A stretch of 64,000 nucleotides of DNA from Paenibacillus sp. FSL R5-0345 (lineage in GTDB: Bacteria; Bacillota; Bacilli; Paenibacillales; Paenibacillaceae), in NCBI RefSeq assembly GCF_000758585.1, contig NZ_CP009281.1, positions 6,014,001-6,078,000 on the forward strand, in the 5' to 3' direction. Of this stretch, positions 46,215-55,828 are shown in pieces. The first letter of the stretch is position 1, and each line of letters opens with the position of its first letter. A program made the position numbers and the translations under genes. Below the pieces are notes generated by a model, which saw nothing but the letters and a program-made list of their open reading frames with translations, ran no database searches and had not been told where the DNA came from.

Positions 46215-49007
46215 TCAGCCGGTATTTCGAAGACCGGCGGCAATGCCATTGATAGTAAGCAATACTTCGCGAAGCAATTCGCTATCGTCTCCATCGACTT
46301 CACGGAGCGCTCTAAGCTCAGATAGCAATTGAACCTGCAGATAACTAAGTGGATCAACGTAAGGATTGCGGAGTCTAATCGACTCCTGAATCACAGGGAC
46401 GTTATCCAAGATATCCTGCTGCCCAGTAATCTTCAGGATCAGCTCAGAGGTCAGTTTGAATTCATCTTCAATCTGGCCGAAGATCCGTTGACGTGCTTCC
46501 TCGTTCTTGCCCATGCTGGCGTATTCCTTAGCAATGATCAAGTCCGCTTTTGAAATAGCCATTTGCAGCGTATCTATCAGTGTAGTAAAGAATGAGAAGT
46601 TCTCATACATATGCTGCATTATCTTCAGATTCTCTTCCTTACCCTCATAGAAACTCTGCAGTCCGGTTCCAGCAGCATACCACGCTGGAAGCAAATAACG
46701 GCTTTGTGTCCACGCAAATACCCACGGAATTGCACGCAAGTCTTCAAAGCGGTCACTGTTCTTCCGTTTGGAAGGGCGTGAACCAATATTAAGCTCTCCA
46801 ACCTCAGGCAGAGGTGTGGATTCTTTGAAATAAGTCAAGAAGTCCGGATCACGGAATATCAAATCCTGATATTTGTGAAGCGAAACTTCAGAGATACGGG
46901 CAACAATCTCTTCCCACTTCTCTTCATATAAATCCGCTTGTGGAATTCTCGCATTGATCGCTGCAGTCACAAGCGCAGATGTCGCTTGCTCTAGACTGCG
47001 GTAAGCAATCCCTTGCATCGAATAACGGGAGGAGATAACTTCTCCCTGCTCGGTGATCTTAATGCCTCCGCCAATCGTCGAGGCTGGCTGAGCTAGAATG
47101 CTGCGGTTAAGCGGCATGCCGCCACGGCCGAGCGCTCCACCACGACCGTGGAAGAACTTCAGCTTGATTCCGAACTTATCGGCTGTAGCTGTAATCTCTT
47201 TCAGAGCAACACGCAGTTCATAGTTAGCGGTAACCACGCCGCCATCTTTGTTACTATCTGAATATCCAAGCATGATTTCCTGCAAATCATTCATTGCTCT
47301 TACTGCATCGCGGTAGATAGGCATGCTGAGCAATCTATTCATAATTTGTGGTGCTTCATGCAAATCATCAATCGTTTCAAAAAGTGGCACTGCTTGCAGC
47401 GTACATACGACTGTACCGTCATTATCTTTGCGGAATAGTCCTACCTCTTTGGAGAAGACCATAACCTCCAGAATATCGCTTGCCGCTTCTGCCATACTGA
47501 TCAGATAACTAGTGATACATTGTTTGCCGTACTCTTCTTGCGAAGCGAAGATCGTCCGGTACACTGCAAGACATTCCTCTGTACCCTCACTATAAGTCTG
47601 ATAAGAAGAAGTGATTGGACGTGGATCATTCAACAGCTTCTCCAGTAGCTCAATCTTCTCATCTTCAGACAGTTTGGAGTAATCCGGCGTAATGTTCATT
47701 TTCGCCAGAATTTCAGTCATAGCATTCTCATGTTCTTGACTGTGCTGACGCACATCAAGTGTCGCCGTATGGAAACCGAACAGCTCCACTTGGCGGATCA
47801 ATTTCTTAATATAAGTGTCGGCCACATAATCGGCATAGTGATGCCGTAAGCTGCGGTCAATCACGTTCAAATCATGGATAAACTCTTCAGGTGTAGAATA
47901 ACGCTCAAGAGTATCTTTTTTCTCATCATCCAGAACATTTTGTGTCTTGGAGATCATATAACTAAGCTTAATACGGTAAGGTTCATTGTCATTGCGCCAT
48001 TCTTCCATCTTGCCGAGATTGATGATCTCACGATCAGCTTCGATGGATTCAATGAGCTCCGGCGTTACCTTAACAATACTAGTGCTAAAGCTTAGATATT
48101 TCATGAGTTCACGCATAATCCGCTGATATTCCCGAATCGCCAGCTTACGCTGCATACGCAAAGTCTGTGAGGTAACTGTTGAAGTTACCGAAGGGTTACC
48201 ATCGCGGTCTCCACCAATCCATGAACCAAAACGCAAGTAGGTTGGTACATGCCAGTTCTGTCCTGGGTAGTATTTACTCAGACAACGTTCAAGTTCTTGA
48301 TAAACGTCCGGCAATACATGGAAAATCGTCTCGTGGAAATAGTACATCCCATTGCGCACTTCATCGAGTACTGTTGGCTTGCGGTCACGCAGTTCATCCG
48401 TTTGCCATAACGTAATCACTTCATTTAATAACTTCTCACGGAGCTGTTCACGCTCCCGGAAGGTTAAAGTAGGGTTATCCAGACCCATAACATCATCAGA
48501 TATCCGCTTATGAATATCGAGAATAGCACGGCGCATAGCTTCCGTAGGATGTGCCGTCATTACAAGTTCCAGAGATAATCCTGCAATAATCTCGTTAACT
48601 TCCTCATGAGAGAAATCACGTTCACGAAGCTCTTTAATTGCGCTTTCTATAGAACCGGGTTGGACTGTCTCCCCAGCTGAACGTTCATAGTCACGTTTGC
48701 GGCGAATCCGATGGTTCTGTTCGGCAATATTCACGAGCTGAAAATAAATGGCGAACGCTCTTATTACCTGATGACGGTTCTCTGGATCCAAAGAATTGAT
48801 TAACTCCTTAAATTCACTGTGCAGTTCAGGTAAAAATAGTGAGCGCAGCGATTTACTGGTTTCGCGAATTTTCTCCACGATCTCTAGTAGTTCGTTACCG
48901 CCTTGGTGAACCAAGACCTCTCCTAAAATGTTCCCCAAGAACCGTACGTCCCGTCGCAGCAGATTGTTAGAGTTGCTTTTGCTGACGGTAGTCGTAAGTT
49001 CGGTCAT
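46215..49007 (-). CDS. ppc: Phosphoenolpyruvate carboxylase
   Basis: A 930-residue cytoplasmic enzyme that adds bicarbonate to phosphoenolpyruvate to form oxaloacetate. It has the catalytic His motif MTAHPTEAMRR (about residue 156), LGYSDSNKDGG, the glycine-rich FHGRGGALGRGGMPLN and the C-terminal GIAAGLRNTG. Size is normal for the family. It is monocistronic, with AGGGGGGAGCAGC as the ribosome binding site and the bidirectional terminator after it. Confidence 0.98.
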   Translation of the reverse strand: MTELTTTVSKSNSNNLLRRDVRFLGNILGEVLVHQGGNELLEIVEKIRETSKSLRSLFLPELHSEFKELINSLDPENRHQVIRAFAIYFQLVNIAEQNHRIRRKRDYERSAGETVQPGSIESAIKELRERDFSHEEVNEIIAGLSLELVMTAHPTEAMRRAILDIHKRISDDVMGLDNPTLTFREREQLREKLLNEVITLWQTDELRDRKPTVLDEVRNGMYYFHETIFHVLPDVYQELERCLSKYYPGQNWHVPTYLRFGSWIGGDRDGNPSVTSTVTSQTLRMQRKLAIREYQRIMRELMKYLSFSTSIVKVTPELIESIEADREIINLGKMEEWRNDNEPYRIKLSYMISKTQNVLDDEKKDTLERYSTPEEFIHDLNVIDRSLRHHYADYVADTYIKKLIRQVELFGFHTATLDVRQHSQEHENAMTEILAKMNITPDYSKLSEDEKIELLEKLLNDPRPITSSYQTYSEGTEECLAVYRTIFASQEEYGKQCITSYLISMAEAASDILEVMVFSKEVGLFRKDNDGTVVCTLQAVPLFETIDDLHEAPQIMNRLLSMPIYRDAVRAMNDLQEIMLGYSDSNKDGGVVTANYELRVALKEITATADKFGIKLKFFHGRGGALGRGGMPLNRSILAQPASTIGGGIKITEQGEVISSRYSMQGIAYRSLEQATSALVTAAINARIPQADLYEEKWEEIVARISEVSLHKYQDLIFRDPDFLTYFKESTPLPEVGELNIGSRPSKRKNSDRFEDLRAIPWVFAWTQSRYLLPAWYAAGTGLQSFYEGKEENLKIMQHMYENFSFFTTLIDTLQMAISKADLIIAKEYASMGKNEEARQRIFGQIEDEFKLTSELILKITGQQDILDNVPVIQESIRLRNPYVDPLSYLQVQLLSELRALREVDGDDSELLREVLLTINGIAAGLRNTG

Positions 49008-49243
49008 GCTGCTCCCCCCATTCTCTTCCGGATCAATGTGTTAATTATTGTCTGTCTAAATATCTTCTATTAAAGCTTTCCTCATATCATACAATAAAAC
49101 CGCGTGAAAATCTCCAACTTTTTTGTGCTGTAAAGCGACACAGTAATTAAGATTATACACCAATTTCTCAATTTATACAGTCCTTATATTTTATGTATTC
49201 TTTCTTATATATAATGGCTCTAGAATGCCTTCAGTATGTGTAT

Positions 49244-50143
49244 TTAAATACGGAGTGTTCGAATCTGATCGATGAACAGGCCAATAAGCGGAGAATAATG
49301 ACGATCGCGGTTATACGAATAATAAATATGTCTTTGAAAATTATAATCTGGAATGGTGCGCATTAGCAATCTTCCTCTGGCCACCTCGTCCTCCACAGCA
49401 AGCCGCGAGATAAACGAAACATACTTTCCACTCATAAGTGATTGCTTTATGGCCTCCAGTGAATCCAGCAGAATATAGGTTCTGGGTTCATTCCCTTCAC
49501 GCTCAAACCATTTATCCGTCAGTTGGCGTGTACTTGATTCCTTGTCATGTAATATAAAACTCGCTGAAGCAATCATAGCCGGGTTTAAATTAGAAAATGC
49601 GGCAAATTCGTGAGATGGCGCAAAAACAAGTACAAGCTCGTCTTCACACAAAGCTTGAGTATGCAGATCAGGCAAATAAAAAGATTCCGTAGACAAAATA
49701 CCAAGGTCAATCTCATGACTAGCCAGCATTTCTTTGATTACAGGGGAAGGCTTAACCGATAAAGAGATCGTAATCCCCGGATGTTGTTCTCCAAACAGCC
49801 CTAATATTTTTGGGAGAATATAAGTAGCTGGAACGTAACTGGCACCAATCTTAAGCGTTCCTCGCCCCGCCTGACTGAACTCTTTTACAACCCTCTCCGC
49901 TTCTGCAGCTAGTGCATTGATTTTAGTCGCATAATGAAGAAACGCTTTCCCACTCTCCGTAAGAATCATTTTATCCATTCTGGATTCAAATAACTTCTCC
50001 CCCAATTGCTGCTCTAAATTCTTCAAATGATACGTAACGGTGGGCTGCTTCAGTCCAAGTTTATCGGCCACTGTGGTTATTTTTTTATGTTTATTTAGCA
50101 GTTCTACGATTTCCAGCTTGATTAAATTAAGGTTCATTATCAT
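49244..50143 (-). CDS. LysR-family regulator divergent from the ABC operon
   Basis: A 299-residue LysR-type regulator. The winged helix-turn-helix at the N-terminus (LLNKHKKITTVADKLGLKQPTVTYHLKNLEQQLGEKLFES, cited in part) is followed by a periplasmic-binding-like effector domain (GTLKIGASYVPATYILPKIL, in part). The closest known style is CysL/CbbR-like. It is transcribed away from the transporter operon. The dyad CATAGAA-gaa-TTCTATG at 50174-50190 in the shared upstream region is a likely binding site, so it probably controls the transporter. Confidence 0.9.
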   Translation of the reverse strand: MIMNLNLIKLEIVELLNKHKKITTVADKLGLKQPTVTYHLKNLEQQLGEKLFESRMDKMILTESGKAFLHYATKINALAAEAERVVKEFSQAGRGTLKIGASYVPATYILPKILGLFGEQHPGITISLSVKPSPVIKEMLASHEIDLGILSTESFYLPDLHTQALCEDELVLVFAPSHEFAAFSNLNPAMIASASFILHDKESSTRQLTDKWFEREGNEPRTYILLDSLEAIKQSLMSGKYVSFISRLAVEDEVARGRLLMRTIPDYNFQRHIYYSYNRDRHYSPLIGLFIDQIRTLRI

Positions 50144-50173
50144 CCACTCCCTTGCCTATTCCCTAAACGGTAC

Positions 50174-50190
50174 CATAGAAGAATTCTATG
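50174..50190. promoter_or_regulatory. Likely LysR-type operator
   Basis: CATAGAA-gaa-TTCTATG, a 7-3-7 dyad in the divergent region between the LysR gene and the ABC transporter, 30 bases from the LysR start. Confidence 0.55.
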
Positions 50191-50304
50191 AATGTTAAAA
50201 TAAATCGGCAAAAAAGTTAATATCACAGTTACATTCAGCAAATATAGCGGGAATTCTTTACCTTTACACTAAGAACAAGCTTAAGAACAGGCAGGTAGAT
50301 AGAG

Positions 50305-51273
50305 ATGAAGGAAATTACAATCCACAGATTGGAAAAGAAATTCGGAGATGTGCATGCCTTGAAGGCTGCAGATCTGAAGATTCCCGCTGGAAGCTTTACG
50401 ACATTACTCGGTCCTTCAGGTTGTGGAAAGACGACACTACTCCGTCTGATTGCTGGGCTAGAAACACCGGATGCGGGAGAAATTCTAATGGATGACGAGT
50501 TTATTTTCTCAGGGAACAAAAGAATTAGCCGCCCTATCCATAGCCGAAACTTTGGGATGGTCTTTCAAGATTTCGCGCTCTGGCCGCATCTAACTGTCTT
50601 CGAGAATGTCGCCTTCGGACTTCGTGCCTCTAAGCAGAAAAAGGATTTACGGATTAGGGTTCAACAAGCCCTTCGTTCCGTAAAGCTGGAAGGACTGGAG
50701 CTACGCTTTCCCCATCAGCTATCCGGCGGACAACAGCAACGGGTTGCTTTTGCCAGAGCAGTAGTTACTAGACCCCAGCTCGTATTGTTCGATGAGCCGC
50801 TAAGTGCACTGGATGCGGTCTTGCGAGATGAAATGAGGCTGGAGTTAACCTCCTTGGTGAGGAACATGGGCATTACTGCTCTATACGTCACCCATGATCA
50901 AACCGAGGCGATGTCTATGTCAGATGAAGTGGTCGTGATGCAAGGCGGAACTATTTTACAAACAGGTTCACCTGAGGAGATTTATCAGAAACCAAATCAT
51001 CCTTTTGTAGCCCATTTTATTGGAAAATCCAACTGGATCGTTCCCGATAAGCAAATGCTTCGTCCGGAACATTTACGTTGGTCTCAGGAGGATGCTTCCT
51101 CTCTTCCTTTTACGGGGACGATTCGGCATGTGAGCTATATGGGTGATCGCTATGAGGTCATTCTGGACATGGAGAACCGAACTACTTGGACCGCTTATCA
51201 TGATCAACGTCTACCTGTTGGAGAAACGATCCAGGTCTACGCTTCTGAGCACCAGATCCATCATCTGAATTAA
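50305..51273 (+). CDS. ABC transporter ATP-binding protein, iron/aminoethylphosphonate type
   Basis: A 322-residue ATPase with Walker A GPSGCGKTT, Q-loop MVFQDFALWPH, signature LSGGQQQRVAFARA, Walker B LVLFDEPLSALD and H-loop TALYVTHDQTEA, then a C-terminal regulatory TOBE-like domain. The family (FbpC/PotA/PhnT-like) energises import of ferric iron, polyamines or 2-aminoethylphosphonate. It is the first gene of a four-gene operon. Confidence 0.92.
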   Translation: MKEITIHRLEKKFGDVHALKAADLKIPAGSFTTLLGPSGCGKTTLLRLIAGLETPDAGEILMDDEFIFSGNKRISRPIHSRNFGMVFQDFALWPHLTVFENVAFGLRASKQKKDLRIRVQQALRSVKLEGLELRFPHQLSGGQQQRVAFARAVVTRPQLVLFDEPLSALDAVLRDEMRLELTSLVRNMGITALYVTHDQTEAMSMSDEVVVMQGGTILQTGSPEEIYQKPNHPFVAHFIGKSNWIVPDKQMLRPEHLRWSQEDASSLPFTGTIRHVSYMGDRYEVILDMENRTTWTAYHDQRLPVGETIQVYASEHQIHHLN

Positions 51274-51350
51274 GCGTCCACTGCATGGAATAGCTCGTAT
51301 GATGCTGTTCCATGCAGCAAGATGCAAAAAATATTAGGGAGGCATTCACA

Positions 51351-52439
51351 TTGAAACCAATGAACAACACTAAAGGACTTAGCACACTTCTTCTAACAAC
51401 TATAATCGGAGCAAGTCTTGCCGGCTGTAGCTCTACTAACACGCCTGCAGCTAACGCAAGCAATCCAACCTCAAACGCTAACACTACAACTCAAACTGAA
51501 GCACCACAACCAACAGAGAAAGCTCTAAGTGGCAATCTTATCGTCTACAGTGCAGGTCCAGAAGGTCTAGCCAATAAAATTAAGGAAGGATTTGAAGCCA
51601 AAACCGGCGTTAAGGTCGAAATGTTCCAAGGCACTACAGGAAAAATATTAGCGCGTATGGAAGCAGAAAAGTCTAATCCGGTAGTCGATGTTGTCGTTCT
51701 TGCCTCCCTTCCGTCTATGCAAGGGATGAAGAACGATGGATTATTACTTCCATATAAAGAAGCAGTGAATGCAGATAAACTCGTAAGCGATTGGTCAGAC
51801 ACTGCAGATGGAAACTATTTCAGCTATAGCGCATCCGCATTGGGGATTGTCTACAATACAAAAAAAGTTAGTACACCTCCGACTTCATGGGATGACCTAA
51901 CCAAAGCGGAATGGAAAGGAACCGTCAATATTCCAGACCCTTCGCTTTCTGGTTCGGCTCTAGATTTCGTAACTGGATATTTAAGCGCTAAAGGGGACAG
52001 CGGCTGGGATCTTTTTAAACAATACAAAAGCAATGGTGTAGCGATGGCGGGAGCCAATCAAGAGGCACTTGATCCAGTTATTACCGGCGCTAAATCCGTC
52101 GTTGCTTCAGGTGTAGATTATATGGCTTATAAGGCAAAAGCTGACGGTGAGCCTGTAGATATCGTCTACCCTGCTGAAGGAACAGTGATCAGCCCTCGTC
52201 CGGCTGCGATTATTAAGACAAGCCCAAATGTAGATAATGCTAAGGCTTTTATCGACTATCTCCTATCTGATGAAGCTCAAGCGCTAGTTGCTAAAGCCTA
52301 CTTATTGCCAGGCAGAACCGACGTGAAAGCAGAGAATCGTGCGAATCTCGATGAAATTAAGACATTTGATGTGAAATGGGAATGGATGAACGAGCACAGC
52401 GATGAAGTTTCCTCGACCTTCACACAAATTTTTAAATAA
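51351..52439 (+). CDS. Extracellular solute-binding lipoprotein, iron/phosphonate type
   Basis: A 362-residue binding protein. The start is probably TTG at 51351, with GGGAGG 8 bases upstream; an in-frame ATG follows at 51360. Signal peptide and lipobox: LLLTTIIGASLAGCSS. After a Thr/Ala/Asn-rich linker the fold begins with GNLIVYSAGPEGLANKIKEG, cited in part, and continues with YSASALGIVYNTKKVS and VIYPAEGT-like VDIVYPAEGTVIS. This is the family of Fe(III) and 2-aminoethylphosphonate binding proteins; the substrate cannot be fixed from the sequence. Confidence 0.9.
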   Translation: MKPMNNTKGLSTLLLTTIIGASLAGCSSTNTPAANASNPTSNANTTTQTEAPQPTEKALSGNLIVYSAGPEGLANKIKEGFEAKTGVKVEMFQGTTGKILARMEAEKSNPVVDVVVLASLPSMQGMKNDGLLLPYKEAVNADKLVSDWSDTADGNYFSYSASALGIVYNTKKVSTPPTSWDDLTKAEWKGTVNIPDPSLSGSALDFVTGYLSAKGDSGWDLFKQYKSNGVAMAGANQEALDPVITGAKSVVASGVDYMAYKAKADGEPVDIVYPAEGTVISPRPAAIIKTSPNVDNAKAFIDYLLSDEAQALVAKAYLLPGRTDVKAENRANLDEIKTFDVKWEWMNEHSDEVSSTFTQIFK

Positions 52440-52444
52440 GCGTA

Positions 52445-54124
52445 ATGAATATTAACTCTTTACGCTCATTTAAATGGGTGAGCGGCGGACTTGCTTTATT
52501 TATACTGACAGTGCTTGTACTGCTGCCACTCCTGCTCATTTTTTGGACCAGTATCTATCCTAATGAGCAGTTAGATATAGCCGCGCCACTACGAACCATT
52601 ATGAGTAGTCATGATCTGGTTGAGGTACTGCTGAATTCTATCGGGCTCGGGGTAAGCGTTATTCTACTAACTACGCTATTTGCACTACCTCTGGCCTGGA
52701 TTATGGCTAAAACGGACTTAGGGCATCATAACTGGCTGGATGTTGTGCTGCTTATCCCGTTTATGACTCCACCATACATTGGTTCAATGGGTTGGATGTT
52801 GTTTATGCAGACAGGCGGGTATATGGAACAGTTTCTGCCCACATCCTCCGTGCTGACTCCATTTTTCTTTAGCTATGGAGGGATGGTGCTGATCATGAGC
52901 CTGCATCTCTTCCCATTCCTATATTTGCTGCTGCGCAATGCGCTTTTGCAGATTGGGGGCAATCTGGAGGAAGCAGCCTCTGTTCATGGCGCTCCGTTCT
53001 TTTACAGATTTAAAAGAGTAATCATTCCCTTGCTGTTATCCAGCTATGGGCTTGGAGCTCTTCTCATCTTCGTCAAAACGATTGCCGAATTCGGTACCCC
53101 TGCGACCTTTGGTCGTAGGATCGGATTTTACGTTCTGACCTCTGAGATTCATAAGTATATCTCTAGTTGGCCAATAGATTTTGGAAAAGCTACTTCACTA
53201 GCTTCCTTGCTGCTCGGAGTTTGTCTCGTCATGTGGTACATCCAGACTCTAATAAGCAGCCGCTTCTCTTATCGCTTAATAGGCGGAAAAGGGACGCGTA
53301 CCAAACGTTATAGAAGTACGGGAATTGTAGGGGTCCTTAGTTGGGGGTATGTCGTTCTATTACTGCTATCATCCATCGGCATTCCATATTTCTCAATCAT
53401 AACAGCCTCATTATTAAAGCTGCGAGGAGAAGGCGTATCTTGGAGCAATTTAACCTTAAAGCATTATGCAGAGCTGCTATCACCGGGTTCTCAAGGTCTT
53501 GAGGCCTTATTGAATAGCTTCACATTAGCCATCGTTGCTTCCAGTATCGCGGTTATTCTTGGGACTTGGTTTGCCTTAACTGTAGGAAAAGGAGCTACAT
53601 TCAAGCAGAAAATTACAGATCTATTCAGTCTACTCCCCAATACAGTTCCTGGAATTGTAATTGTAGTAGGGCTAATCCTGCTATGGAATGCTCGCTGGAT
53701 GCCTATTCCGCTCTATAATACCTACTGGATGGTTGTGCTAACCTACGTTGTACTATTCATCCCCTATACTGTTCAGTATGTAAAAGCGAGCTATGGGCAG
53801 ATCGATTCTTCCCTTATGCAAGCGGGACAAGTATTCGGAGGAAGCAAGCTTTATGTGTTCCGCCGTATCCTGCTCCCTCTCATCCTTCCGGGGATGGTGG
53901 CTGGATGGATGATGACCTTCACCATTTCCAATCGGGAACTGGTAGCCTCCTTACTCATTCTTCCACCTTCAATGCAGACCTCGGCAACCTATATTTTTGC
54001 CCAGTTTGAACAAGGTGCAGTGGCGATGGGGATGGCCATGGCAGTAATCTCTGTCGGCGTTACTACTATATTACTACTAGTATTAGAATATTTAAGCCCA
54101 GATAGAAAGCGGAGACAACGATGA
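52445..54124 (+). CDS. ABC transporter permease, fused two-domain type
   Basis: A 559-residue permease made of two homologous halves of six helices each (FbpB/ThiP/PhnV-like). Each half carries the EAA loop: LEEAASVHGAPFFYRFKRVIIPLL in part, and LMQAGQVFGGSKLYVFRRILLPLI in part. It starts 5 bases after the binding-protein gene and overlaps the following MBL gene by ATGA, so translation is coupled. Confidence 0.92.
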   Translation: MNINSLRSFKWVSGGLALFILTVLVLLPLLLIFWTSIYPNEQLDIAAPLRTIMSSHDLVEVLLNSIGLGVSVILLTTLFALPLAWIMAKTDLGHHNWLDVVLLIPFMTPPYIGSMGWMLFMQTGGYMEQFLPTSSVLTPFFFSYGGMVLIMSLHLFPFLYLLLRNALLQIGGNLEEAASVHGAPFFYRFKRVIIPLLLSSYGLGALLIFVKTIAEFGTPATFGRRIGFYVLTSEIHKYISSWPIDFGKATSLASLLLGVCLVMWYIQTLISSRFSYRLIGGKGTRTKRYRSTGIVGVLSWGYVVLLLLSSIGIPYFSIITASLLKLRGEGVSWSNLTLKHYAELLSPGSQGLEALLNSFTLAIVASSIAVILGTWFALTVGKGATFKQKITDLFSLLPNTVPGIVIVVGLILLWNARWMPIPLYNTYWMVVLTYVVLFIPYTVQYVKASYGQIDSSLMQAGQVFGGSKLYVFRRILLPLILPGMVAGWMMTFTISNRELVASLLILPPSMQTSATYIFAQFEQGAVAMGMAMAVISVGVTTILLLVLEYLSPDRKRRQR

Positions 54125-55431
54125 GCACACTAACGATTTGGGGAGGGGCCGGAGAGCATGGCCGTTCCTCCTATCTTTTGCAGAACAAAGATGGGCAATC
54201 TGGTATCCTACTCGATTGTGGTGTCAAAAAAGAAGGCCCAGGTGAATACCCCCTGCTAGACACAGACATCATCCCACATTTGCAGGCCGTGTTTCTGTCC
54301 CATGCGCATGAGGATCATTCCATAGCACTTCCCCTACTATATAAGTACGGATATTCAGGTAAGGTATGGACAACGAAAGCTACCGTTAAACAGCTTCCCG
54401 ATTACTTCGAAGCATGGGATAAATACGTGGCAGCTCAGTCTGTATCACTACCTTACGAAGAAATAGATAAACAATCTATTGAGTTCATGTATTTAGAGGA
54501 GCATATCCCCCCTCAGACTTGGCTGAGGATTGCCCCTAATCTTCGAGTACAATGGGGGCGAAGCGGACATTTAGCAGGTTCGGTCTGGCTGATCCTCGAA
54601 TGGGACGGAACAGTCGTATTTTTCTCAGGGGATTATACGAAGGAGTCGCTGCTGCTCATGGCAGATTCACCAACGATCATGGAAGCCGGAGCTAAAGATG
54701 CCGTCGATCTATCTATTATCGATGCCGCATACGGCGCGGATCCTGATGAGCAGCTTGTAAAGTTACAGCAATTAGAGTCAGCGATCTGTAACACGCTGCA
54801 AAAAGGGGGGGCAATCCTACTTCCGGTGCCTATCCATGGCAGAAGCCAGGAATTAATCGTATGGGCAAGCGAGTGTTTCCCGGATGATCAGCTGATCGTC
54901 GAAGAAGAGCTCATAGCACCTTTAAGAGGTTTGAGCGATAAGACCGAATGGCTGAAAGAGGGCGCTATTCAGCGCGTTGATATGCTTCTTAATAGAAAGA
55001 ACTTGTGCATTGTATCTAATTCAGAGGAACGTGCAAAGGCACTGTTGAATCTCAAGAGCTCAATCGTGTTTACCAATGACGGAATGATGCAGTCGGCAAA
55101 AGCACAAGCGTACTTTCATCAGCTCTCTGCTTCTCCTGACAACCATGTGATTTTCACGGGACATTTGGCGGCAGGTAGTTTCGGGCACCGTCTCGTTAAA
55201 GGGTCCTTGGGAGAAGAATCTAGCAACACGAGATGTACAATCTCATTAATTCGCTATAAAGTCCACCAAGGCTTACCGGACATTCGAGAAATGCTCCAAA
55301 CGGTTCCCAGCCGCCGGTCGGTGCTCGTTCATGCTCCCAAATCACATATTGATCATGTCACTTCTATATTAGAAGGAGAAGGTTTTGCAGGGCTGTACTC
55401 TTTGCTGCCTGGAAGTACGCTTTCGTTCTAA
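54121..55431 (+). CDS. Metallo-beta-lactamase/beta-CASP-fold hydrolase in the ABC operon
   Basis: A 436-residue protein with an N-terminal MBL fold: the metal motif is HAHEDH in VFLSHAHEDHSIALPLL, later RSGHLAGSVW and VVFFSGDYTKE supply His and Asp ligands, and the C-terminal half (FTNDGMMQSAKAQAYFHQ, HVIFTGHLAAGSFGHRLVKG) resembles the beta-CASP arrangement of RNase J/CPSF73-like enzymes. Its start overlaps the permease stop by four bases. A nuclease would be unusual here, so a phosphoester or phosphonate-related hydrolase acting on the imported substrate is an alternative. Function unknown. Confidence 0.75.
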   Translation: MSTLTIWGGAGEHGRSSYLLQNKDGQSGILLDCGVKKEGPGEYPLLDTDIIPHLQAVFLSHAHEDHSIALPLLYKYGYSGKVWTTKATVKQLPDYFEAWDKYVAAQSVSLPYEEIDKQSIEFMYLEEHIPPQTWLRIAPNLRVQWGRSGHLAGSVWLILEWDGTVVFFSGDYTKESLLLMADSPTIMEAGAKDAVDLSIIDAAYGADPDEQLVKLQQLESAICNTLQKGGAILLPVPIHGRSQELIVWASECFPDDQLIVEEELIAPLRGLSDKTEWLKEGAIQRVDMLLNRKNLCIVSNSEERAKALLNLKSSIVFTNDGMMQSAKAQAYFHQLSASPDNHVIFTGHLAAGSFGHRLVKGSLGEESSNTRCTISLIRYKVHQGLPDIREMLQTVPSRRSVLVHAPKSHIDHVTSILEGEGFAGLYSLLPGSTLSF

Positions 55432-55463
55432 AGTTTAACTATGTAGTCTCGTTAGGAGAAAAT

Positions 55464-55511
55464 AGGGCTCTTCCTTAGGTCTATTCAGACGTTTTGGAAC
55501 AGCCCTTTTTT
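55464..55511 (+). terminator. Terminator of the ABC-MBL operon
   Basis: Stem AGGGCTcTTCC...GGAAcAGCCCT followed by TTTTTT, 33 bases after the MBL-protein stop codon. It also separates the operon from the convergent phage genes. Confidence 0.85.
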
Positions 55512-55533
55512 ATGATTCGTACCTATTATCCAT

Positions 55534-55815
55534 TTACTCTTTCGTCATCCCCGGGCGATCCTTAAATGCTAGCTCAAACAACCCCGTCGCAGATAAACCA
55601 GCCAGACCTCCAGCCCAAAGGCGAAGAACGATATCCAGTTGAGTAAAAGGATACGCTGCCGCTCCGATGAGCAAGCCTATCAATAGTCCGATGACAGGGA
55701 CTGCATTACGGGGGATGTTGATACTATTTTTGACCAATTGAACCAGCGCCAGTACGAATACAGCTAATATAGAGGCAAACGCCATAACATCATCTAAAAT
55801 CTCTCTAGTTTCCAT
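55534..55815 (-). CDS. Phage holin, putative
   Basis: A 93-residue membrane protein with two or three helices (AFASILAVFVLALVQLV; PVIGLLIGLLIGAAAYPF; ALWAGGLAGLSATGLFEL-like WAGGLAGLSATGLFEL) and a charged tail KDRPGMTKE. The start at 55815 follows AAGGAGG at 8 bases. It is the last gene of the tail cluster, next to the endolysin, which is the position expected of a holin. Confidence 0.78.
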   Translation of the reverse strand: METREILDDVMAFASILAVFVLALVQLVKNSINIPRNAVPVIGLLIGLLIGAAAYPFTQLDIVLRLWAGGLAGLSATGLFELAFKDRPGMTKE

Positions 55816-55828
55816 GATAGATACCTCC

